Below, one piece after another: positions 34,201 through 43,615 of a DNA stretch of 64,000 nucleotides. The translations under genes and the position numbers were made by a program. The notes beneath the pieces are model-generated. The model was not told the DNA's origin. It did no database searches and saw only the letters and a list, made by a program, of their open reading frames with translations. Position 1 is the first letter of the stretch; the number at the start of each line of letters is the position of its first letter. Source of the DNA: Diphasiastrum complanatum (lineage: Eukaryota; Streptophyta; Lycopodiopsida; Lycopodiales; Lycopodiaceae); contig CM055099.1 in assembly GCA_029204225.1 (NCBI GenBank), positions 65,871,852 to 65,935,851 on the forward strand, read 5' to 3'.

Positions 34201-35996
34201 TTTGCTCTAGACATGTCACACAAATCTAGGGCAATTATGGATTTAAACAAGAGGGTGATGGGACATTTTTGATCTCGATTCTTACGAGAATTTATGCATG
34301 ATGGATCTACAATACTATATGTGTGAATTTTTGAAACAAGGATGCCCACTCTCACCTACATTGTTCAAGTCAAAGTTTATATCGATGAGTTGAAGTCAGT
34401 GATACGATATTTTGTCCTGACTCGTGACTCGTCTAGGAGAGTTTTTGGTCCCACTCCAATATGCGATATCCACATCTTAAGAGGGGCTTCTACCACTGCT
34501 ACAATGAAATTATAAAACATTGCGTTGTGGAATGTACTTATATAGGAGGCAAAGAGGTCTCAGGTTTGGAGGTTGATTATGAGAAGATCAAACTAAATTC
34601 CAACTCATGCATCAATGATCATGCTAGCTATACGTAATACAAACATCCCCAAGTTAGCTTGATACTAAGTTATTACTAAGTTTATGTAATATGAATTATC
34701 CTAAAAAAGAGTCAAATTTCAATAGAAATCCTAATCTTTAAAACCAGTTTGAACGGTTCGATGGTTCGAATCTGCCTGTTGTTCGATTTAAACACGATTC
34801 ATACCATCGAATTGGCCGATTCGAACCGGGTATCTAAACATGTGACATTTCTTATAGAGCCCTTTTGAAGTCGAGTCTTTCTAATGATTGGCTATCAATA
34901 GAGGAGTGTTGATCAAGTAACACTTCTAAGTTTGGATAGATTGATATCATATTGTAGAGAAGATTATATAGTAGAGTCTAGGCATGGAATATGAAAAACT
35001 TAAGTACACTCAACAATATGTTGGAACCAAATACTGGTAAGCAAATTCTTAAATAGTAAAGTAAGTTGATTAGCTCAGTATATGTAGTAGTAGTAGAGAA
35101 GTATTCTAAAGGGTTGAAACTTCGATAGTGGTGAGTGGCGGGTTGATGTTGTTGCGCACTTGTAATATGCTTCCATCATGTATTTGCTGAAAATATTTTT
35201 GGGAATGGCTTCACGTACTTGTAATGGTATTAGAGTAGGAAGATGCAAATTGGATGGTGCTAAAACTTTTGTGCAACTTTGGAGGAAAGTTAAATGTGTG
35301 TGCATACAATGGCAAGCCTACTTCTTAATGTAGATCAAATTTCAAAAATTGTATCCTTTAGTTTTCTCTTGACCAAATCTTTTGAGAGCCTACAATAACA
35401 ACATAAACTCATCTTATTATTCAAGATTTTGACGTTTATAATCCCTAGCATTGTTGACAAGGTCTACACAATTTGATGCATGAGGGGCCAAAGGCTGGGC
35501 TATATAAAAATCTTAGTAAATTTTTCACTCACTAGAAACTTTGCATATTCCATGTATATCGTTCGATAGGTAACCACGATTGAAAAAAGTCGTTTGTAGA
35601 AAGTGAATGCAATCTTATAGTGGGATTGGTGCATCAATATGTTCTACACAAATGGTGGTGTTGCTGCTCATAGGTCCTTCTTTTGTATGTATTGACAAAT
35701 TGACTTATTGGGTTTGTAAATGCAGACGTTTCGTTTCCTTAAGTCATCCAATTTTTTTCCTATGCTTTCTAACTAATAGTAACAGCCAATTACACATTTG
35801 TGAGTCAATAAAGCTTTTGTTACATTGATTGTTTTATTTAAAATGACAGTTGAGAGGAGCTTCTGAGTTACTTATCGACACTGGGGATCAAAGGAGAATA
35901 GTAAGTTTGCCTTCAGAATTCCAAAGGAAGGTTAGTGCTGCCAAGTTTCATGAGAAAGTTTTGGTGATTAGCTTTAAAGGCCAATCTTCATTGTAA
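16275..35996 (+). CDS. ArsA/GET3-like P-loop ATPase, plastid-targeted type (At1g26090 family), seven exons
   Basis: Exons: 16275-16586, 19945-20091, 20382-20456, 21268-21467, 21638-21806, 22348-22752, 35850-35996. Every intron has GT/AG ends and phases match. The coding length is 1455 bases, giving 484 residues; I recall the Arabidopsis protein as roughly 450. Residues 1 to about 75 are Ser/Arg-rich like a chloroplast transit peptide. The deviant Walker A motif GKGGAGKT is at 89-96. Later blocks include [71 protein letters not shown] and, in the last exon, [12 protein letters not shown]. The family is related to anion-pump/tail-anchor ATPases but its client is unknown to me. Intron 1 (3358 bases) and intron 6 (13,097 bases) are filled with retroelements; introns 2-5 are 290-811 bases. 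An alternative start ATG is at 16293. Confidence 0.88.
16587..16851 (+). other. 5' part of intron 1 of the ATPase gene
   Basis: Starts with the donor GTAAGC. No coding or structural feature is seen before Ty3 sequence begins at 16852. Confidence 0.6.
16852..18290 (-). pseudogene. Internally deleted Ty3/Gypsy element in ATPase intron 1
   Basis: On the minus strand gag (18137 to about 17850, [20 protein letters not shown]) ends in the zinc knuckle [14 protein letters not shown]. It then runs in frame, without protease or most of RT, into the RT thumb/RNase H ([39 protein letters not shown]). The integrase zinc finger follows (HRGIS...[14 protein letters not shown], 17130-16960) and the sequence stops at about 16852. 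The gag/RNase H join shows a deletion of roughly 2-3 kb. Gag and pol here would serve packaging, reverse transcription and integration, but this copy is defective. Confidence 0.85.
18291..18758 (-). other. Leader of the intron 1 Ty3 element
   Basis: Noncoding sequence between gag and the primer site. It includes two approximate copies of a CAGACTGCAAGACAGCTG-like phrase near 18430 and 18500. No coding evidence. Confidence 0.45.
18759..19200 (-). mobile_element. Primer site and 5' LTR of the intron 1 Ty3 element
   Basis: The minus strand reads TCGGTATCAGAAC at 18759-18771, a diverged tRNA-Met primer site. Just beyond it (plus 18772) begins a TGAGATAGATCTAGG sequence, the LTR terminus. The far boundary near 19200 is a guess because no paired LTR is present. 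Confidence 0.5.
19201..19944 (+). other. 3' part of intron 1 of the ATPase gene
   Basis: AT-rich intron sequence that ends in the acceptor at 19943-19944 (TCCGCAG). No further element could be identified. Confidence 0.6.
22753..23000 (+). other. 5' end of intron 6 of the ATPase gene
   Basis: Begins with the donor GTATGG directly after codon KLSQ. The upstream frame reads through for 58 codons before a stop at about 22924, so retention of this intron would give a truncated protein. The rest of the 13.1 kb intron is mobile-element sequence. Confidence 0.6.
23014..23700 (+). pseudogene. Ty3/Gypsy relic: gag knuckle and protease joined to a chromodomain
   Basis: The + strand encodes [14 protein letters not shown], a half-decayed knuckle, then [20 protein letters not shown], the aspartic protease with DSG changed to DDG. 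About 170 bases later comes [20 protein letters not shown] with [18 protein letters not shown], the integrase C-terminal chromodomain. RT, RNase H and the integrase core are missing, so an internal deletion joined protease to chromodomain. Chromodomains mark the chromovirus branch of Ty3 elements. Confidence 0.75.
23701..24798 (+). other. Intron 6 sequence between Ty3 relic and LTR copy 3
   Basis: Probably the 3' noncoding part and LTR of the Ty3 relic plus unassigned sequence. Small open frames here show no conserved motif. A phrase resembling the LTR interior (GGTGGTATGGGACACCATAG near 24147) suggests a decayed LTR remnant. Confidence 0.4.
24799..25259 (+). mobile_element. LTR copy 3 of the TGTTACGTACCC family
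   Basis: It begins TGTTACGTACCCATAAGGGC and ends near GATTCTCCA. It lacks about 60 interior bases relative to copy 4. No matching 5-bp duplication is found around it. It abuts Ty3 RNase H sequence without a primer site, so the junction is a deletion or recombination product. Confidence 0.85.
25260..26253 (+). pseudogene. Ty3/Gypsy RNase H and integrase fragment
   Basis: Plus-strand blocks: [16 protein letters not shown] (RNase H start, one stop just after), [20 protein letters not shown] (25374-25440), HHCC-type integrase zinc finger ([11 protein letters not shown] near 25910, with [17 protein letters not shown] at 25985-26035), and the catalytic core start [20 protein letters not shown] with [13 protein letters not shown]. 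It ends at 26253 before the second catalytic Asp. Degenerate but only mildly diverged: two long open frames remain. Confidence 0.85.
26254..27480 (+). other. Unassigned intron 6 sequence
   Basis: I see no conserved coding motif, primer site or paired repeat. Part of the right end (27240-27480) may belong to the 3' LTR of the Copia element that follows. Confidence 0.4.
27481..27725 (-). mobile_element. Left (3') LTR portion of Copia element F
   Basis: Bases about 27565-27722 match 33885-34045 in the same orientation (shared words ACCTGTCTTCGATTCTCGTG and AATGAATCTAGATTAA). These are the two LTRs of one minus-strand element. The outer limit is uncertain. Confidence 0.7.
27726..28116 (-). pseudogene. 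Copia RT tail and RNase H of element F, interrupted by an LTR
   Basis: The minus strand encodes [20 protein letters not shown] (27985-28055) and a [19 protein letters not shown] pol terminus at about 27770-27830. The middle of RNase H is missing. The RT is cut at 28117, where the 525-base solo LTR begins, and continues at 28652. Confidence 0.75.
28122..28646 (+). mobile_element. Solo LTR (copy 4 of the TGTTACGTACCC family) with 5-bp target duplication
   Basis: The LTR runs from TGTTACGTACCC to GATTTTGACA, 525 bases. It is flanked by GTTTG at 28117-28121 and GTTTG at 28647-28651, the 5-bp target duplication left by integrase. It sits in the RT gene of the minus-strand Copia element F and has no internal sequence, so it is a solo LTR formed by recombination between two LTRs. 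Confidence 0.95.
28652..29630 (-). pseudogene. Copia RT N-half and integrase tail of element F
   Basis: The minus strand encodes [20 protein letters not shown] with [17 protein letters not shown] (RT; usual ALYGLKQ). Upstream (29400-29620) is the integrase tail [19 protein letters not shown] with [19 protein letters not shown]. At about 29631 the Copia sequence stops and Ty3 integrase begins on the same strand. Confidence 0.75.
29631..32824 (-). pseudogene. Ty3/Gypsy gag-pol segment embedded in Copia element F
   Basis: In minus-strand order: gag (32824-32525, [20 protein letters not shown]), protease (32218-32003, [13 protein letters not shown], catalytic triplet decayed), RT with the [17 protein letters not shown] block (31159), RNase H ([20 protein letters not shown], 30600), then integrase core start ([20 protein letters not shown], 29718-29650). 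No LTRs accompany it. It replaces the Copia protease and most of integrase between Copia gag at 32825 and Copia integrase tail at 29630. A GGTTCGAACC-type repeat interrupts its RNase H at 30233-30431. Confidence 0.8.
30233..30431. repeat. GGTTCGAACC-type short interspersed repeat in a Ty3 RNase H
   Basis: About 200 bases packed with variants of GGTTCGAACC and CCGATTCGAATTGG in both orientations. They split the RNase H coding sequence between RWSE and [10 protein letters not shown]. Related sequence occurs at 34741-34833, 60958-61050 and 62250-62352. The inverted words and insertion into a decayed element suggest a MITE-like transposon; the ends are not defined. Confidence 0.6.
32825..33450 (-). 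pseudogene. Copia Gag of element F
   Basis: The minus strand encodes [20 protein letters not shown] at its start (about 33290), then [36 protein letters not shown] and [16 protein letters not shown]2 gag blocks of the Copia type. It ends where Ty3 gag sequence takes over at about 32824. Confidence 0.75.
33451..34048 (-). mobile_element. Primer site and right (5') LTR of Copia element F
   Basis: The minus strand reads TGGTATCAAAGC at 33451-33462, a near-perfect tRNA-Met primer site. The LTR follows from about 33466. Its far end matches the left LTR at 27565-27722, ending near 34048. Confidence 0.75.
34049..35849 (+). other. 3' part of intron 6 of the ATPase gene
   Basis: Mostly AT-rich. Contains a GGTTCGAACC-type repeat fragment at 34741-34833. 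No coding evidence. It ends with the splice acceptor at 35848-35849 before the last ATPase exon. Confidence 0.55.
34741..34833. repeat. GGTTCGAACC-type short interspersed repeat
   Basis: Contains CCAGTTTGAACGG, GGTTCGAATCTGCC and GAATTGGCCGATTCGAACCG. The last is nearly identical to part of the copy at 30233. Confidence 0.6.
35850..35996 (+). CDS. Last exon of the ArsA-like ATPase gene
   Basis: This 49-codon exon encodes [16 protein letters not shown] followed by a Val/Ile-rich strand and ends KGQSSL-stop at 35994-35996. It matches the conserved C terminus of the At1g26090 family (GxSELLIExGDQRR) and follows phase 0 from the exon ending at 22752. It is the only candidate found for the missing C terminus, 13.1 kb downstream of the previous exon. 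Confidence 0.85.
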   Translation: MRGASELLIDTGDQRRIVSLPSEFQRKVSAAKFHEKVLVISFKGQSSL

Positions 35997-36232
35997 TGAG
36001 TTACTTCAAGCATCAAGCCTTGTTGGGTATAAGATTCCTTGTGCCAATTGGCTGAAACTTACTCACATTTAGAATATAATGGCTTGGCATTTGTCTATGG
36101 TGTAGATATAGGATATTTTGTAGTAGCTTTATGTGCACATGCTGTACATCATTGTTGTTGACAGACTCTTCTATTGAATAGCTTACTACACACACGTGTG
36201 TGTGCGTGCGTGTGTGTACACACATCTATATA

Positions 36233-36277
<45 letters not shown>

Positions 36278-36769
36278 TGTGTGTATGTGTGTGTGTGTGT
36301 GTGTTAGTGGGCTCTTTGTAGCTAAATGCTGACCATGTTTTCAAATAGAGTAGAAAGTGAGAAAATGAAGGATTTAATGTGTTTAATAATTTAATAACTT
36401 CATTAAGGCGTTGGAGTTTGTACAATGTCCAAAATTAATGAAAACTAGTCTCGAATTTTCATTACAATTTCATCTAGATTGTTAGATTGACAATTGCTCC
36501 TAAAATTACTACGATTATCAAGTACAATGCATTCAATGCAAGTTTAAGTACATGTGGGACAACAAATCAATTTAATAGCATTCAATAAAGCATTTATATC
36601 ATCAAAATTAAGCATAGATTGATGCTCCAACTCGGCCTTGGAAAACAATGTCTCTAATATGCAAAATTGCATCTCTAAAATTGGTAGTACAATTCATCAA
36701 AGTAATATTGATATCTGAGCAATAGAATTGTTTATCATTAGGTGTAGACCTAACCCTACTATCTAATCC
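35997..36769 (+). other. 3' flank of the ATPase gene with (CA)n/(TG)n tract
   Basis: Probable 3' UTR and intergenic DNA. A complex (TG)n-(CA)n-(TG)n tract lies at 36186-36303. Long open frames on the minus strand here are products of the repeat. Confidence 0.6.
36186..36303. repeat. Compound (TG)n/(CA)n microsatellite
   Basis: A TG run, then a CA run of about 40 bases, then ACGTGTG and a second TG run; the two halves are complementary and could form a cruciform. Confidence 0.9.
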
Positions 36770-37699
36770 TTAACACTAGAGTCGTCTCAAAATGCACACA
36801 GAAGTGTGCATTTCAAGCACTTATTCAAAAAGTCGTATCTCATAAACTATGATAAATCACATCAAATCCTTTCATAGGTGTGTTCTTCATACATAGATTT
36901 ATCGATTAAAATTTTGGAGACTTTCATTTTGAGCAACTATATGTAAGATATGATGAGTGAAACTTTGATATTTTCATATATGGGACTACATTGTTGTGAA
37001 TTCTACATTCAATTTTTAGCTTGTATACTTTTAAAAATCCTATATGATTATAAAAACATGCCTATAAAAAAAAATTTGAATTTGGAGATCTACAGATATA
37101 GATACGTGCATTCAAAGTTACCCTTTTAAGTGTTGATAAAAATCACCAAAACTGAAAATATTATATATGAGTGTATAATACCATGATTTTTACAATATTT
37201 TTTTTGCTTTTTCTACTTTATTAAGTATTATATGACCATAGAAATATGTCTCAATTTTTTTTCAATTTGAAGGTATGTAGAGATATATATATATGTGCAT
37301 CTAAACTTACCCATATCAAGTGTTAAAAAGTATTAAAAATTATTGAAAGGTGCTAGAAAGTTTCAGCTCTTTTGGAGGTGCTTTTAACAATCTATTATTT
37401 GGTTGTCTATTTTCAAAAAACCATTATGACCTTAAATTTGGAGTCCTATGGAGATATATCTGTGCAACTAAAGTTACCCATGTGAAGTGCTGAGAAGTGT
37501 TGAAAATTGAAGTTTTTTGGGGTAAATTGCCATCAATTGAGAGAGAGAAAGAATTAAGTCTTCTGATAACACAATGAAGAGTCAAATCTAGTTCCACATA
37601 CAATTGAAAGATTAAAATTTCAATCATTTGATGACATGTTATGTCTCATCAAGTGACCAAGGGTTTTATGCGCATTTTCTGTGCGCACTCTAGTGTTAA
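36770..37699. mobile_element. TTAA-flanked inverted-repeat element, about 930 bases, noncoding
   Basis: The ends form a perfect 13-base inverted repeat, TTAACACTAGAGT at 36770-36782 and ACTCTAGTGTTAA at 37687-37699. If TTAA is the duplicated target, the terminal inverted repeat is CACTAGAGT, as in piggyBac-like elements. The interior has no gene. It holds three degenerate units of about 170-190 bases, each ending in a TTACCC...AAGTGTT phrase (near 37120, 37305 and 37470). A weaker related stretch lies at 38199-38560. CACTA-type membership is the alternative, but those make 3-bp duplications, which I do not see. Confidence 0.6.
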
Positions 37700-37999
37700 T
37701 CTAGGAATCACGTCCACTCGGTGAGTCATTTGCATTCACTAAAATCTGTCATTTTTAGCCTATAAATTAGGACCATGATTTGGGGGTGCAACTCGATCAC
37801 GTCTTGAGCATGTGAATGGATTTCAAACACCTTTTGAGGTGGGACACATGGTCACCCACAATAGATGCCATGTGACATGTTTCAAACTAGCTAGTTTTTG
37901 ACAATTTTTTTACAAAAAGCAGAGGAAGCATTGTTGAATGGTGTCATGGTTTATTTGTTCTGATAGTTTGAAATTGATGCTCCATTATGAGATACTTTG

Positions 38000-38017
38000 A
38001 ACACACACACGCGCGCG

Positions 38018-38062
<45 letters not shown>
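38000..38062. repeat. (CA)n microsatellite with CG interruptions
   Basis: CACACACGCGCGCGCACGC followed by about 45 bases of pure CA repeat. Confidence 0.9.
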
Positions 38063-38065
<3 letters not shown>

Positions 38066-38650
38066 TTGAAACACATTGCACCTCTTTATTTTTGTTACTT
38101 GCTCTATTTGCTTTACTAAAATAGGTCTCCTAATTATTTGTGCTCATGTAAACATGTTTGATGTTCACTTTATAATGAGATAGTCTACAACTTTCAATGC
38201 TCACATTAGAGCTTTAGGAATATGTGCTCAAAATTGTGCATTTTAAGTCTTTTGTAAAACTCCATATATCTATAATCACTATGAATAAGCAAGTCCTTTC
38301 ACATGCATGTTTTTCATATATACATTTAACAATCCAAAAATATGAGTCGTTAATTTTTGATCAAACTATAAGCAAGATATGATTGTGTCAAGCATGTTTG
38401 TGGGGGTAGGAAACAAATCTTGATACTGTGAAAATTAGATATCGATTCCATGATATCAACTATATTACTTCAAAAAAATCCTTAAATAATGTTTTAATAT
38501 GGAATTGTGTAGTAGTAGATGTGCACATTTGATCCTATATCAAGTGTTGAAATGTAATGCCTAAATTCCATATTGGATCTCGGTCAGTTCATCATCAATT
38601 ATCATTATTATTTATTGTTATCGTTATTCATTTTCTCACCACATAATTTA

Positions 38651-38652
<2 letters not shown>

Positions 38653-38722
<70 letters not shown>
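38653..38722. repeat. (TC)n microsatellite
   Basis: About 35 uninterrupted TC units. Confidence 0.95.
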
Positions 38723-38723
<1 letters not shown>

Positions 38724-39567
38724 CTTTAAGCTTGTTGAAGACCACCATGTATGCATGTGCAAGAAGAGAACTTTTTTAGGATGCAATTCATGCATCATGA
38801 AGGTTGCATATAAAAAATGAGGATTCTTGATGCAATATAAATGATAAAACGTGATGACATTTGATCATTTTAGTTTATGCATTAATTAGAATTGGAAGTG
38901 CAAAAGAATACTTGCTCATGTATATAATAAAAAGTCATGCAATGGGATTGAGTTGAAAGTATCGCGGTCTTGAGAAACACAAAGTAGCACTTAAGTTCTC
39001 TCTTTCAATAATGGTAGTGAGAATTTGTGTTCTTTGAGACCATGCATAAATCTTTTTTAGTCTCTTTCACCAACTCACTTTTTGATAGTATGTGGGTGGC
39101 CTCTATCAATCTTTGTATTTAATTCTTTGTAATGTTAAAAACACATCATCAAAATGGATTTAAATTCCAACTCTTCTTGAAATCATATCAATGGCTTTAT
39201 AAGTATGCTACAAGTTTCCGCAAACCTCCGTAGACCGCCATTGTTTCGTATGTGGTTCTCTCGTAATCGGTTCAACTTCCATTGCTAAGGCCGCATCAAG
39301 ACCGCAATCGTTACACTTGCGGTTGCTTTCGGTCCATTGACCTTCCATCCTTCTTTACCCGAATACGACCTTTCCATTCTAAATTAACAACCTATGAAAA
39401 TAACACCATCTCCTAACTTATATTATTCCAACTATACTAAATTGACAATTTAAATACATAATCCATGCCTGTGTTAGGCCAATTCTGGGCCAATATATTA
39501 TGTTGAATAACATGAAGAATAAAGTTTAGACTTTAGAGTTCTGTCGAGTTTTACTGTTGCGCTTGTT

Positions 39568-39924
39568 TCAACTGTTTTCGACATTTAACTTGCTATTGGT
39601 CTCACTTTCGCTGTCATCTGACGTATGTGCCTCTGACCAATTACTAACTGAATATGCCTGACCTTGTTCGCCAATGGCAAAAGGTTTTATGGTGTGATCT
39701 TTCCACTCAATTTCGACTAGTGCCGTCGCAGCCATCGTTGTTGGGGATGATGTTCCTCCTCGGCTTCTTTGATGTGATGCCAAATTTGTATGTCGAATCT
39801 GTGGCAGCAAAAGTCGATGTTTCTCATCTACAACCCCTGTCACAAATATGGGCGTTGTCTTGGTTAACATCACGTTTTTCAGCCATTCCATCCTAATGAG
39901 CATATAACGTCGATTTACACACAC
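39568..39924 (-). other. Open frame without recognisable homology
   Basis: A minus-strand frame of up to 118 residues, whose first codon is GTG rather than ATG. It encodes an acidic Ser/Glu-rich tail (HTSDDSESETNSKLN). I recognise no domain. It could be a retroelement remnant or chance. Confidence 0.2.
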
Positions 39925-40099
39925 CTCCTATAAAAGTTAACTGGAAAGATGATATATGAAAATATCCAAATCCATAAAAAGTTAGTAATAAGTGCTTTCC
40001 ACAAAAGGATTCACTCAATTACAAATAGGACTAAAATGACCCATTTCTAACGATCAATATCCATCAGAAATGTATTAGACAAGTAACCAATTTCAAATT

Positions 40100-40380
40100 A
40101 ACCAAATATGAAGCAAGAGAGCAAATACCTATTCAAGAGGTTTGGCATAAAAGGATGAGACACCTCAACTTCAACTCCTTGGAGGTAATGGCTAGAAAGA
40201 AGGTTGTGATAGGTCTTCCAAGTTCCTTAAAAAGTACCAATCATGTTTGTGAGTCTTGTGCTTTGTTTAAGTCACATAGACTACCTTATACTAGATCTAC
40301 ATCTAGATCTACAATGCCTTTTCAAATTGTACATTTGCAATTAGCAATAGTGGAGCTAAGATGTATGTAACTTTCATTGA
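40100..40380 (+). pseudogene. Copia pre-integrase fragment
   Basis: The + strand encodes MRHLNFNSLEVMARKKVVIG and CESCALFKSHRLPYTRSTSR, the GAG-pre-integrase and zinc-binding segment of a Copia element. The flanks carry no other part of the element. Confidence 0.75.
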
Positions 40381-41035
40381 TGATTTTAGTAGATTTTAAA
40401 CTAAAGAGCAAAGGTGAAGTGTATGATGGAATGCTCTGTCGCTGGATGAATCAGGTGATCTTTGGAAAGCACACGGAGCAGTACATTTAAGTGAAATTGT
40501 TCGCACTGATTTATGCAACTAGAATTGGTTTGAAATTTGAATCATTATCTATAAGTAGTACAGTGATAGGTCAAAAGTTACTAATTCCATTTTGATTGGA
40601 ATAGGGGTAAGTTTGATCATAATTTAAGTCTGGATAGTATCAAGTACTAGGATTAGGGAGGGGTTTATTGAGTCGAAGAAATTATGTTATTAGAGGTAAC
40701 TTGGATTGGAAACTTGCTGAGAGTGAATGTTATTCGTCTCAGAGATTTTTCGGATATGTTATTTACTCATGAGAAATAGAAATTCTTTTGTAGCTGAGTT
40801 ACAAAATTCTTGATGAGATATGTGAATAACATATGTGGATTCTGGAGAAATCTGCCAGATAAGAATGTGTTTATGTACTGGGTCATACACATATGTGCAT
40901 GATTAATCTTGTATGAGTCTACTATGTAATCCTGGATACTACGGTTATTTGGTGCACTTAACCTAGTCGATGAACATAAACATATGATCAAGTATTGTTG
41001 AGACGTATACTTGTAGAGTTAACGGATCTTTTTGT

Positions 41036-41089
41036 GGATGAGACCGTCATCTTATGTAGTCCGTTATGTGCCCTTATGGGTATGTAACA
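41036..41089 (-). mobile_element. Terminal fragment of the TGTTACGTACCC LTR family
   Basis: On the minus strand it starts TGTTACATACCCATAAGGGC and keeps similarity for about 54 bases. It is the fifth copy of the family and the only one in this orientation. Confidence 0.8.
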
Positions 41090-42679
41090 TTAGAGACCTT
41101 CTAGCCTTTTTATTGTAGGTCTTTGCGTCAACTTCAATTATAGATAGGCTTCTTTGTTTGAAATGACCTCCCAAAGCTCCTTCTCCATGAGAATATTCTT
41201 GAGCTTAAACTTCCATACACTCTAATTTGACACACCATTAAGCTTACTTGCCTTTCCAAGTACCACTTCTCTCATATTAGACATGGCTCCAAAGAATCCC
41301 TTGCTCGTACACTTAAAAAATTATTTGTTAATGTGAACTGAATAGCTTGTAGATTAATTTCAAACAGCACACCTTTTTTTTCTTGTTGGATAGTGAGAAA
41401 AAGAGGTAACATGAACCATTAAAATATTAATATGAGAATAGTTTCTTTTTTAAGATAGTGATGGCATTGATATTGTTTAATCATGGCCAAGAAAGGAAAA
41501 TATAGCTTATGATCTAGAGTCATTATATTTTGAAAATGTCAAATGAAAATTTGTCATTCATTTTCAATTGGTCAACGTTATTCTTCAATTTCCGCACCCA
41601 CACAAAAATTGAAATCATTGTCTTTCACTTTGAGATGCTAGACAATTTATATACAATGTGCAACAACAAGAAGTTGAAAATATTGGATGATCAACCTAAG
41701 TTGAAAAACTAATGGGAAAGTTCACAAATGAGAATGTTATTACAATACTTTTGATAACTCCTCTCAAATATGAATGCTTTAAAATACAAAATTCTGCATC
41801 ATCTCTCTCTTTATCTGCCTTCTTCAAAATACTTCGCAATTTTTTGAAGTTTGTGGATCCATATATATCATCAATAATCCTACCTACTATAGTTTGGAGT
41901 TGCAATTTCAACCCAAACAAATTTAGTATTGCAACAATCAACAAAATTCATGTTTCCATCTTTAGAGACAAAATGCTCAAGTAGGAAATGTGTCATGTGT
42001 TTGTTATGAAGAGTAGCCTTTAGTCTTTCTCATGTGCTTCTGATCACTAAAACATATTTAATTTTTATAGTTTGTGGATCCATATATATTTATCAATTAT
42101 GCTATTTACCAAGATTGAGTATTCTAGCAATTAAAAAATCACCTCTCCATCTTGGAAGACAACATGCTTAAGTAGGAAATGTGTCATGTTTGTTATAAAG
42201 AGTAGCCTCTAGCCTTTCTCATATGCTTACGAAGGTTATGACATATTTGTAAAATCTCAAAGCAAATAGAAGAGGGCTCCTTAGATAGGTAACTTCTTGT
42301 ATTTGCAAGTTGAAATCATATTTTCGGAAAGGATCAATTTTCCTCAAAAAGGAGAGAGATGGCAAAGCCATAGATGTGTCAAAAGACTAAAAAAATAAAG
42401 AAGAGCTCTAAGATCTTGTTGCATTCATGGCTTTGAGTTATCCATAGGTTGAATGCAAAAAATTAATTACTCTAAATAAAAGTGAAACTTATCCTCGATA
42501 ATCTCTTCTTCCTAAGAGTCCCTCTCCCAAGTGGATCGAATTTGTACAAAAATTGATACCCTTGGAACTTGATCTAGAATCCATTAACATTATGAGTAAA
42601 AATGGGGTGACAATTTTGTGAATTATGTCTATTTTGTAGATTGTAGGCTACACGAGCAAAAAAATAATGGTTGTTCTTT

Positions 42680-42682
<3 letters not shown>

Positions 42683-42722
<40 letters not shown>
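42683..42722. repeat. (CA)n microsatellite
   Basis: About 20 CA units, followed by a GTGTGTGT-containing segment to 42760. Confidence 0.9.
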
Positions 42723-42725
<3 letters not shown>

Positions 42726-43545
42726 GCCATGTGTGCACATGTATGTGTGTGTGTCCATACACATGTGTGGTTTGTATAGTTAAAACTTAAGAGACGAACT
42801 TTGTGTTTTTTCTAAGCAATGCCTAGTGTAATATTTATGTGATCCTCAACATCAACTAAGTTGGATAAGAGTGGTTGTTGTGTTGCCACAAATGCACGCT
42901 CAACTTTCGATTGATGGCAAAAAAAAACATACATAACTCAAAGCCAATGTTAACTATGCATTCCCATGGATGTACAATGTGTCAAGCTAGATAAGTACAA
43001 ACATGAACTTGTGAAAGCAAAAGTTTGATTTTTGTTTGTTGTGAGCCATTGAAAATTGGAGCTTTGTGCTCGGCGTGATCGTACAATGTACATATTGTGC
43101 AAAGTGACTACTGCTAAAAGAAGATCACTTTGTATGATAACGCATGCTAGTGCGACCAAACACCATTGCCAATAAATTGATATTTATGTGATTTGACAAA
43201 ATCACATGTCATTTGGTAAACGATGAGTATATTTTTCCTTGTGATATGGGCACACCACACAAGTAGGCCATAAGTAATCAATACCAGCTTAGTACAAATA
43301 TTTAAAATTACATGTAGTTGGGCCAAAATTTTTTAACAACATCACCATGCAAAGCTGCTAACCATATACTAGGGCTGAAGTTGTTTAATGACATCACCAA
43401 GCCAGAGCTGCTATAACCACATATTAGGGCCAATGCCAACAAAAACATTGGCACAAAACTTAGGGTGCTAATCCATCTACAATTTCATAAGTGAAAGAAA
43501 TGTACCAATCAATCATCATAGCATTGCAGAAAGATCAACACAAGC

Positions 43546-43548
<3 letters not shown>

Positions 43549-43614
<66 letters not shown>
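43549..43614. repeat. (GA)n microsatellite
   Basis: About 32 uninterrupted AG units. Confidence 0.95.

Positions 43615-43615
<1 letters not shown>

Larger units (their letters stand above)
37700..39567. repeat. Intergenic DNA with (CA)n and (TC)n microsatellites
   Basis: A (CA)n tract with CG interruptions spans about 38000-38062 and a pure (TC)n tract of about 70 bases spans 38653-38722. No gene is seen. Bases 38199-38560 resemble the interior of the preceding inverted-repeat element. Confidence 0.75.

Noticed and set aside
36013..36425. Minus-strand open frames rich in Thr-His and Cys-Val
   Set aside because: They are translations of the (CA)n/(TG)n microsatellite.
38573..38779. 68-residue Ser-Leu repeat protein
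   Set aside because: It is a translation of the (TC)n tract.
39200..39370. GC-richer stretch with alternating CCGC/TTGCGG words
   Set aside because: No open frame or partner repeat supports a gene or element here.
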